Below are positions 33,303 through 40,277 of a DNA stretch of 64,000 bases, in pieces (positions within the stretch are counted from its first letter, which is position 1; each line of letters opens with the position of its first letter). A model generated the notes under the pieces. The model did no database searches. It saw nothing but the letters and a program-made list of their open reading frames with translations, and was not told where the DNA came from. The DNA comes from Bifidobacterium subtile (lineage in GTDB: Bacteria > Actinomycetota > Actinomycetes > Actinomycetales > Bifidobacteriaceae): assembly GCF_000741775.1 (NCBI RefSeq), contig NZ_JGZR01000007.1, positions 1 through 64,000 of the forward strand. The letters are read 5' to 3'. Both the position numbers and the translations under genes were made by a program.

Positions 33303-33881
33303 ATGCAGCGCGATGCAAGAGCGGATATCATCCACGCCTCGTGGGAGCTATTTCGAGCCAAGGGCTTCGAGAGAACCACGGTGGATGAAATCATCGAACG
33401 TGCGGGCATAGCGAAGGGAACGTTCTACCACCATTTTCAGGGCAAGGCGATGCTGTTGGGCACGCTGAGCGACGTGCTCGACGACAAGTACCGCGAACTT
33501 GAAGGGGAACTGTCGACCGATCTCAGCATCGTTGAGCAGATCAAGACGCTGAACGTGCAGCTGTTCACCTTCATCGAGCAGAACGTGCCCGTTGATCTGC
33601 TGCGGGCCCAGCTCGCCTCGCAGCTCAACCCGCGCGGCGACCGGTCGCTGATGGACCAGGAGCGGTACTACTTCGCCATCCACCGCAAGCTCGTGGCGGA
33701 AGGGCAGGACAAGGGCGAGATAACCCGCTCGACATCCGTGCACGACATCGTCCGCTTCTATGCGATGGCCGAGCGCTCCATGCTCTATGACTGGTGCCTG
33801 TACCAGGGCGCCCAGCCTCTCGTCGGGGAACCCACCAGAATCGTGGCCGGGGTGCTCGACTTATTTGTGATACAGCCGTAA
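33303..33881 (+). CDS. TetR-family regulator inside the proline cluster
   Basis: ATG 33303 follows GGGAG. Residues 1-60 hold the TetR helix-turn-helix: IIHASWELFRAKGFERTTVD, then EIIERAGIAKGTFYHHFQGK. The C-terminal ligand domain (to 192) is helical with MDQERYYFAIHRKLVAEGQDKGE and YAMAERSMLYDWCLYQ. TetR proteins usually repress and release DNA on binding a small molecule. Its position between prdB and the racemase, on the same strand, makes it the likely regulator of the cluster. The matching palindromes at 28536 and 39080 are the best candidate operators. Clostridia use the sigma-54 activator PrdR instead, so control here would be different. Confidence 0.85.
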   Translation: MQRDARADIIHASWELFRAKGFERTTVDEIIERAGIAKGTFYHHFQGKAMLLGTLSDVLDDKYRELEGELSTDLSIVEQIKTLNVQLFTFIEQNVPVDLLRAQLASQLNPRGDRSLMDQERYYFAIHRKLVAEGQDKGEITRSTSVHDIVRFYAMAERSMLYDWCLYQGAQPLVGEPTRIVAGVLDLFVIQP

Positions 33882-34016
33882 ATCCGGGCTATCTCCTCGC
33901 TGCGGGGTGGGCGCCTGGACGCTGCCACCCGCATGTTCGCATTGCCTTGGCCTTGTTTGGCTTTGGCCGGTCGGCGGCACGCGCAACCGGCATCCGAGGC
34001 ATCCTGAGGAGGAGCC

Positions 34017-35186
34017 ATGACGACGACAAGCACCATTCCATCTGTTTCAACTGTTGTACCCGTTTCGTCCGTGCAATCCGCGGCAGCGGTTCAGCGCGGC
34101 TCGTTTTATAACGCGACGGGGTCTGCGGCCCTCTCCCTGCTTGAGAACAAGTCGCTCGCGGGGCGGCCGCGCATCGTCACAGTCGAATCGCATACGCAGG
34201 GCGAGCCGACGCGCATCGTCGTGGGCGGGCTGCCGGAGCTGCACGAGGCGAACGCCATCGCCACGAGGAACCGCTTCGAAGAGGAGTGCGATTCGATTCG
34301 CCGGCTGCTCATGCTGGAGCCGCGCGGGCATCGCGATATGTTCGGAGCCTTCCTCTTCCCGCCCACGCGCCCGGACGCCGATCTGGGCGTCGTGTATTCG
34401 CACAGCGAAGGCTTCTCGAACATGTGCGGCCACGGGTCGATAGGCGTGGGCACGTTTGCGGTTGAATCCGGCCTCGTGACCGGCAAATACGACTCGTTCG
34501 CCGAGATTCGCAACGACGACATCGATGTGCGCCTCGATACGCCGGCCGGGCTGGTGACCGTCTGCGTGCATGTGCGCGAAGGCAAGGTGACCGGGGCGAC
34601 GCTGACCAACGTGCCCTCCTTCGTGGCGCTGCGCGATGTGACTTTGGAACTCGATGTGCCCGGCGTGCCAGAGGTCAGGACGACCATCGCCTTCGGCGGC
34701 AACTTCTTCGCACTGGTCGACGCGGACGCCTTGGGTCTGGACATCACGCTGGCGAACTCGCGCAAAGTGGCGGATCTGGGCATGGCGATCTTGGCTGCAG
34801 CGCGCGAGCAATGCGAGGTGAAGCATCCGCTGGTCGACATCTCCGGCGTGGACCTGGTCGAATTCGGCAGCGTCTCGCCCAACAAGCAGCATTATTACCG
34901 CAACGGCGTGGTGTTCGGCGAGCTGCAGGTCGACCGTTCGCCCTGCGGCACGGGAACCAGCGCGAAACTGGCCACGCTTGTGGACTCCGGTGCCATCGAC
35001 TTCGGCGAACGCGGCGTGTTCTCCTCGATCACCGGCTCGACCTTCCTCGGCGAGCCGGTCAAGCGCACCGCAGTCGCCCAATACGACGCGGTCATCCCGC
35101 GCATCACCGGCAAGGCCTACACCACCGGCGTCAGCACCTACGTCCTCGACGAGGACGACATCTACCCCGAAGGCTTCCTGGTGTAG
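34017..35186 (+). CDS. prdF: Proline racemase family protein
   Basis: It interconverts L- and D-proline (PrdF), or epimerises 4-hydroxyproline, by a two-cysteine mechanism. ATG 34017 follows GAGGAGC. Both catalytic cysteines are present: C137 in MCGHGSIGVG and C310 in SPCGTGTSA. This excludes the Thr-containing hydroxyproline dehydratase branch. Other marks are TVESHTQGEPTRIVVGGLP, EPRGHRDMFGAFLFPP, FGGNFFALVDA and RITGKAYTTGVSTY. About 45 extra residues at the N-terminus are Ser/Thr/Val-rich and may not be conserved. Context with PrdA/PrdB, which need D-proline, favours proline racemase. A hydroxyproline 2-epimerase cannot be excluded by eye because HypD is next door. Confidence 0.88.
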   Translation: MTTTSTIPSVSTVVPVSSVQSAAAVQRGSFYNATGSAALSLLENKSLAGRPRIVTVESHTQGEPTRIVVGGLPELHEANAIATRNRFEEECDSIRRLLMLEPRGHRDMFGAFLFPPTRPDADLGVVYSHSEGFSNMCGHGSIGVGTFAVESGLVTGKYDSFAEIRNDDIDVRLDTPAGLVTVCVHVREGKVTGATLTNVPSFVALRDVTLELDVPGVPEVRTTIAFGGNFFALVDADALGLDITLANSRKVADLGMAILAAAREQCEVKHPLVDISGVDLVEFGSVSPNKQHYYRNGVVFGELQVDRSPCGTGTSAKLATLVDSGAIDFGERGVFSSITGSTFLGEPVKRTAVAQYDAVIPRITGKAYTTGVSTYVLDEDDIYPEGFLV

Positions 35187-35226
35187 GCGGTTGGGTTTTT
35201 CATGAGGACTCATCGGGGCACATACG

Positions 35227-35272
35227 CAACGTGGGTCTGCTCGCGCAATGAAGAGCGAGCAGACCCACGTTG
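35227..35272. terminator. Bidirectional terminator between prdF and hypD
   Basis: CAACGTGGGTCTGCTCGC (35227-35244) and its complement (35255-35272) form a perfect 18-base stem with a 10-base loop between the convergent genes. Confidence 0.8.
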
Positions 35273-35331
35273 TGTCATTCGCGGCGCAAGTCAGTGCCGC
35301 TCCTACAATCCCGCCTCCTACAGTCCCAGCC

Positions 35332-37821
35332 CTACAGTTCCTGCTCGGTGCGGGCGATGATCTCGTCCTGCAGGGCCTTGTCGAGGTTGTTGAAGTAGTC
35401 GCTGTAACCGGCCACGCGCACGATGAGATCCGTGTAGTCCTCCGGATGCAGCTGGGCGTCGAGCAGCGTGGCGCGATCGATCACGTTGAACTGCAAATGG
35501 TGGCCGTCCATCGCGAAGTAGGTGCGAATCAGCGCGGACATGCCGAGGATGCCCTTCTTGCCGGCCACTACCGAAGGCGTGAACTTCTGGTTGAGCAGCG
35601 CGCCGCCGGTTTTGAGCTGATTGAGCTTCGCGGCCGAGCGGATCACCGCGGTCGGGCCTCGGCGGTCGGCGCCCTTTTCGGGCGAGATGCCGTCGGGGAG
35701 TGGAATGCCTGCGTGGCGGCCGTTCGGCGAGGCGATCATCGTCTGGCCGAAGTACACGTGGCAGGTCGTGGGCAGGAATTCGACGATCGTCTTGGAGCCT
35801 TTCGGCGTGGGCCGCCCGGCCACGATACTCTGCAGGCTGCGGTCCACGCTGCGCAGAATATCGTCCGCGTACTCGTCGTCGTTGCCGTATTTCGGCGTCT
35901 GATTGAACGCCAGCTCGTGCAGCTCGTCGTAGCCGTCGAAGTCGGCCTCGCAGGCGTCAATCACCTGGGTCATGGTCGCCGCGCCGCTATCGAACACCTG
36001 CTTTTTGAACACCGCCAAGGAGTCGGTGACCGTCGCGATGCCGACGCATTGGATGTAGCTGGTGTTGTATCGTGCGCCGCCGCAGTTGTAGTCCCTCGCG
36101 GAGGCGATGCAGTCGTCGGTGATCACGGACAGCAGCGGGACGGGCATCGTGTCCATGAACAGCCGCTCGATCAGGTTGTTGCCGGCCACCTTGACGTCGA
36201 CCACATAGCGCAGCTCGCGTTCGAAGGCGTCGTAGAGCTGCTGGTAACCGCTGAATTCGCGCGGATCGCCCACATCGATGCCGATTTGCTTGCCGCTGTA
36301 ATGGTCGTATCCGCGCGTCATGACCAGTTCCAGCGCCTTCGGCACATTGAGATAGCCGGTGAGCACGTAGGCTTCCTTGCCGGCGGTTCCCGTCTCCACG
36401 CAACCTGAGGCGATGCCGGATTCGCGGGCGTCTTCCAGCGACTTGCCCATCGTGAGCAGCTCCTGGATGAGGGCTTCGGAATTGTAGAACGCCGGCTGGC
36501 CCCAGCCCTTGCGCGAGACCTCGCAGGCCTTGTGCAGGAAGTGCTCCGGGCTTTTGCGCGATATCTGCACGTTGGAGCTGGGCTGCAGCAGCTTCATCTC
36601 GTCCATAGTGTCGAGAATCAGGTAGCTGACCTCCGATACGCCGCTGGTGCCGTCGGGCCGCAACGCGCCGGTGTTGATATTGCAGAAATCGGTGTAGGTC
36701 GCGGATTCCTTGAGCGTGATGCCGACCTTCGGCGGCGCGGGCTGGTTGTTGAACTTCACCCACAGGCATTCCAGCAGCTCCTGCGCGGCGTCGCGGGTGA
36801 GCGAGCCGTTGGTGATTTCGGCCTTGTAGAACGGTTCGAGATGCTGGTCGAGCTTGCCGGGGGAGTAGGAGTCCCAGTTGTTCATCTCGCTGGTGACGCC
36901 CACATGCGTGAACCAGTACATCTGCAGCGCCTGGCGGAAGGTGCGCGGCGCGTGGGCGGGAACCACGTCGCACACCGCTGCGATGTCGAGCAGTTCGGTG
37001 GCGCGTTGCGGGTCGGCATCGGCGCATTCGGCAGCCGTGCTGCGCGCCAGTTCGGCGTAGCGCTGGCCCAGAATCAGCATGCCTTCGCACACCAGCCGCA
37101 TGCCTTCGAGCTCGTCGCGTTTGGCGCCGGCCTGCATATCACTGTTGAAATCGAGCTGGCTCAAGCGTGCGTCGATATCGTCGATGAAGTCCAAGTAGCC
37201 CTTGCCGTAGATCTTGCCGTCGGCCACGGTGTGGCCCGGACCGCGCTGCGCCATGAATTCGGTGAACATGCCGCCGTCGAACAGCAGATGCCACTGCTCG
37301 GGCAGCTTCGCGAGCATCTTCGTCATGGTCGCGCGCTCGTACCAGAACGGGATGATGATGTCGCGCTGCGTCTCCTTATCCTGCGCGGTGACGGAGAACG
37401 AAACATGTTCGCGATTGTTCATATTGTCGAAATCGGTCAAGGTGTGGCAGCACAGCTCGGGGAAGGTCGGCGCGGACTGCGGGCCGACGCCCTTCTCGCC
37501 GACGATCAGCTCGTCGTTGCCCAAGTACAGCGTGCGCCGCTGCATCAGGGTTTTGAAGAACAGCCCGCGCAGGACGGGCGCGGGAACCTTGCCCTCGTAG
37601 CGCTGATAGACCTCGGTTTCGATAAGCGCGCGTTCCAGCGAGATTGAGGGATGCGTGGATTCGCTCAGCTGCCGCAGCCGCTTGGTGCGCGGGGTGGAGC
37701 CACGCTCGTAGCGGCCGGATTCACTGGGTTCTGTGCTGGCTGTTGTGACGGATGCGGCGCTGGATTCCTTTGGTTTTCTGGTTGCGATGAATGGTGCTGG
37801 TGCTGTTTGCGTAGCGGTCAT
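35332..37821 (-). CDS. hypD: Glycyl-radical trans-4-hydroxy-L-proline dehydratase (HypD)
   Basis: HypD removes water from trans-4-hydroxy-L-proline, giving pyrroline-5-carboxylate, in an oxygen-sensitive radical reaction. ATG 37821 follows CGAGG. The thiyl cysteine C474 and acid E476 lie in IASGCVETGTAGKEAYVLTG, and the radical glycine G805 lies in LIVRVAGYSDYF near the end. LGNDELIVGEKGVGPQSAPT-type N-terminal and MYWFTHVGVTSEMNNWDSY mid-region segments are typical of the dehydratase branch. CutC and glycerol dehydratase share the GCVE core, so the assignment rests on GCVETG, the flanking KEAYVLTGYLNVPKALEL and the proline context. The first 45 residues are an extra Ala/Ser/Thr-rich extension. 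The total of 829 residues is slightly long. Confidence 0.85.
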   Translation of the reverse strand: MTATQTAPAPFIATRKPKESSAASVTTASTEPSESGRYERGSTPRTKRLRQLSESTHPSISLERALIETEVYQRYEGKVPAPVLRGLFFKTLMQRRTLYLGNDELIVGEKGVGPQSAPTFPELCCHTLTDFDNMNNREHVSFSVTAQDKETQRDIIIPFWYERATMTKMLAKLPEQWHLLFDGGMFTEFMAQRGPGHTVADGKIYGKGYLDFIDDIDARLSQLDFNSDMQAGAKRDELEGMRLVCEGMLILGQRYAELARSTAAECADADPQRATELLDIAAVCDVVPAHAPRTFRQALQMYWFTHVGVTSEMNNWDSYSPGKLDQHLEPFYKAEITNGSLTRDAAQELLECLWVKFNNQPAPPKVGITLKESATYTDFCNINTGALRPDGTSGVSEVSYLILDTMDEMKLLQPSSNVQISRKSPEHFLHKACEVSRKGWGQPAFYNSEALIQELLTMGKSLEDARESGIASGCVETGTAGKEAYVLTGYLNVPKALELVMTRGYDHYSGKQIGIDVGDPREFSGYQQLYDAFERELRYVVDVKVAGNNLIERLFMDTMPVPLLSVITDDCIASARDYNCGGARYNTSYIQCVGIATVTDSLAVFKKQVFDSGAATMTQVIDACEADFDGYDELHELAFNQTPKYGNDDEYADDILRSVDRSLQSIVAGRPTPKGSKTIVEFLPTTCHVYFGQTMIASPNGRHAGIPLPDGISPEKGADRRGPTAVIRSAAKLNQLKTGGALLNQKFTPSVVAGKKGILGMSALIRTYFAMDGHHLQFNVIDRATLLDAQLHPEDYTDLIVRVAGYSDYFNNLDKALQDEIIARTEQEL

Positions 37822-38241
37822 GATTGCCTCGTTTAGTGAATTCTATAGTTGCGATGTGGCGCGTGGTGACGATTGTTTGATGGAAATGCTGAAGCGCATG
37901 CAGCGTGGTGACAATGGCGATAGCGGCGGCGATGACATAACGGTGATGTTGTGCTGTCGATGTTGCGTATGCCATGTATGAGAACGATGCTGCATGCGGC
38001 CAGTTGTCACGGTTTCCAATATAAGAAAACGTATGCAGAGGTCAGTGAAAGTCAACAGTCGATAGAAGCTCTTGCGACTGACCTAGGCGGCTGGCCGGCG
38101 ATTGGTGTGCACAGGCGGAGGCAAGCAGCACGCCTGCGCACAGAAGAGAGTCTCAGCGTCTGCTGATGGTCTCCGCGCCGCTTCGGGCACCCGGATGGCC
38201 TTTGGAGCGGTTGCGGGCGAATGGTGCTGTGCGCATATGGC
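37822..38241. other. Gap between hypD and its activase
   Basis: No convincing gene is seen in these 420 bases. A - strand TTATAT-type box near 38015-38030 could be a promoter for hypD independent of the activase gene. AACCGTGACAACTGGCCGCA lies downstream of it. No copy of the 16-base operator is present. Confidence 0.45.
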
Positions 38242-39015
38242 TCATCCTCCTATCGTCACGTTGTCGTAGAAGCGCTCGATCTGGGTTTTGACGCCCGCGA
38301 GCTCATCCTCCTGCGGCACTTCGAAATACTCGACTTCGCGGCCGAGTTTGGCGTATTTGTTCATGCCGTAGGTGTGGTAGGGCAGCAGATCGATCTGCTC
38401 GATGGCGATGTCGTGGGTGCGCAGCCAGAGCATGGTGCGCTCGATGGTGTCCTTGTCCATGTTGATGCCCGGCAGCATGATCAGCCGCAGGACGATGCGG
38501 GCCTGGCGGCGCGAAAGCACTTCGAGATTGCGCAGCACCAGGTGGTTCGAGCCGCCCGTATGCTGCTTGTGCAGCGCATTGCTGATGAATTTGAGGTCGT
38601 AGAGGAAGAAATCGGCGTCATCGCAGATGTCTTCGACCATGCGCGTGGGGGCCACGCCGCAGGTGTCGATGCCGATGCTGATCTCCCGATCCGCAAGCCT
38701 GCGGACGAGTTCGAGGATGAAGCCGCGATCCTGGGAGAGCACTTCGCCGCCCGAAAGCGTGACGCCGCCGCCCGACTGGTCGTAGATCATCTCGTCCGCC
38801 GTGACGTCCTCGATCAGCTCGTCAACGGAATACTCGCGGCCTACCGCTTCGCGCACGCCGTTCTCGTCCACCATGATTTCGGGCGTGAACAGCTGGCTTT
38901 CGGGGTTATGGCACCATGCGCAGCGCAGCGGGCAGCCCTTGAAGAAGATCGTCGTGCGGATGCCGGGGCCGTCATGCGTCGAAAAGTGCTGGATATTGAA
39001 GATATTCGGTATCAT
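38242..39015 (-). CDS. Radical-SAM glycyl-radical activase for HypD
   Basis: It installs the glycyl radical on its partner enzyme using SAM and a 4Fe-4S cluster. ATG 39015 follows AGGAGGGG. The cluster cysteines are C28, C32 and C35 in GCPLRCAWCHNPESQ. QHFSTHDGPGIRTTIFFKGC precedes them, and GGVTLSGGEVLSQ and IDTCGVAP follow. At 257 residues it is short for HypD-type activases, which usually carry an extra ferredoxin-like insert of about 50 residues after the first motif. That insert is missing here, and the layout is closer to PflA. It shares strand and order (activase then hypD) with clostridial clusters. Confidence 0.88.
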   Translation of the reverse strand: MIPNIFNIQHFSTHDGPGIRTTIFFKGCPLRCAWCHNPESQLFTPEIMVDENGVREAVGREYSVDELIEDVTADEMIYDQSGGGVTLSGGEVLSQDRGFILELVRRLADREISIGIDTCGVAPTRMVEDICDDADFFLYDLKFISNALHKQHTGGSNHLVLRNLEVLSRRQARIVLRLIMLPGINMDKDTIERTMLWLRTHDIAIEQIDLLPYHTYGMNKYAKLGREVEYFEVPQEDELAGVKTQIERFYDNVTIGG

Positions 39016-39079
39016 GCGGCCCCTCCTTCCTGCGTTCCGGCTTTGTCGTCTCTGGGCGTGCGCCTTAAGAACGCCTTCA

Positions 39080-39095
39080 TTCTAGAATGCGTTCT
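39080..39095. promoter_or_regulatory. Palindromic operator upstream of hypD activase
   Basis: TTCTAGAATGCGTTCT is the exact inverse of the 16 bases at 28538-28553. On the - strand TTGCAC (about 39101) and TAGAAT (about 39084) could be the -35 and -10 boxes, so the operator would overlap the promoter, 65 bases before the activase start. Confidence 0.65.
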
Positions 39096-39311
39096 GTTTG
39101 TGCAAGATGATGGTTATGTTTCCGCAGTATTTCGACGGGTCGGGGGATGGTCGCCGGGCACGCCAATCCATGCGACACGCCCGGGTTAAGGTGCGCAAGG
39201 CGGCCGATAGCTTTCAGGATTGGCGGATTTTCAACGGTCGAAAATCGCTATTGCCCGACGTGTGTATGGGGCCTCGGGCGTGTCTCGCGAGGCGGCTGCC
39301 CGGCTGCTCGG

Positions 39312-40226
39312 CTAAACGGCGATGGCGGGCCAGATGAGGTCGGCCATGCGTTTGGCCCATTGGATGTTGTGCGACTGGTTGCCTGATGGCGACGGCAACG
39401 ACGGCAATGCTGCCGCCGCCGCAGGTTGACGATTGCCGGAGGGCAGCGAGTCTTGTGCCATCGCATTTTCGCCATCCTCGCCACCGCGCAGCGACAGCGC
39501 CTGGCTGGCGATCATCGAGCCGATGATGGTGTTGAAGAGGAATGCGGCGTCAAGTCCGCCTCGCAGCACGCCGGCGCGTTCGCCGCGATGCAGGAAATCG
39601 GCGAAGCGGCGGCGTTCGGGGAGAATCGCCTGCTCGACGATGCGGTTGAAGTAGCGGTTGCGTGTGGAGAGCACCATGCCGACGGCTTCGATGCCGATCT
39701 GCGAGCTGAAATGCTGCACGATGCGTTCGAGCATGAGCTGCAGGTTCGGGCGTGTGGCGCTGAGCTCCGCCAGCTCTGGGGTGCGGCCGAATTCCAAGGT
39801 CTGCACTTGCCGAAGCATGTCCTCAGCGTTGCGGTATCGGCGGTAAATCGTGGTTTTGGCCACGCCACTGCGTTTCGCCACCTCCTCGATGCTGACCGCA
39901 CCGATGCCCTGCGTGATGGCGATCTGCAAACATGCCTGCAGTATTTTGCGATCGGTTTCCGCGCGCATCCTCCTGCCGCGTCTGCCGGCAGTTGGAGCAT
40001 CGGGGGCGGCAGCGTCCGTAGTCGGTCCGCCTGCTGCATGTGCCGAAACCGCTGATGCCATGCCGGACGCTGCGCTTGCTGCCGTATCGGCTGATGTCTT
40101 GGCAGCCTGGTCTGCCGTGTCCATCGTTGTGCCGGCTAACCTGTCGGGTAGCGTGGCGACTGTGTGAGCAGATACCGCGCGAGTGAATACTACGCCGGCT
40201 AACGCCGCGTCATTGCTGCGTTTCAT
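39312..40226 (-). CDS. TetR-family regulator of the YhgE/Pip pair
   Basis: The start at 40226 (MKRSNDAALAG) follows GAGGGAGAG. A long Ala/Ser/Thr-rich N-terminal extension of about 90 residues precedes the HTH: RMRAETDRKILQACLQIAI, then GAVSIEEVAKRSGVAKTTIY and RRYRNAEDMLR. The C-terminal helical domain includes LQLMLERIVQHFSSQIGIEA and ILPERRRFADFLHRGERAG, followed by a low-complexity segment. It is the last gene of a - strand operon after two YhgE/Pip proteins. A TetR gene next to pip genes is common. It most likely represses that operon. Confidence 0.85.
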   Translation of the reverse strand: MKRSNDAALAGVVFTRAVSAHTVATLPDRLAGTTMDTADQAAKTSADTAASAASGMASAVSAHAAGGPTTDAAAPDAPTAGRRGRRMRAETDRKILQACLQIAITQGIGAVSIEEVAKRSGVAKTTIYRRYRNAEDMLRQVQTLEFGRTPELAELSATRPNLQLMLERIVQHFSSQIGIEAVGMVLSTRNRYFNRIVEQAILPERRRFADFLHRGERAGVLRGGLDAAFLFNTIIGSMIASQALSLRGGEDGENAMAQDSLPSGNRQPAAAAALPSLPSPSGNQSHNIQWAKRMADLIWPAIAV

Positions 40227-40277
40227 GGTCTCTCCCTCTTCGACTTCTGAATTCTCAGATTGCAATACGCGCATATC

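Noticed and set aside
35248..37647. Long + strand open frames opposite hypD (35248-36408 and 36532-37647)
   Set aside because: They are Arg/Val/Leu/His-rich shadows created by codon bias of the - strand gene; no motif or ribosome site, and hypD is certain.
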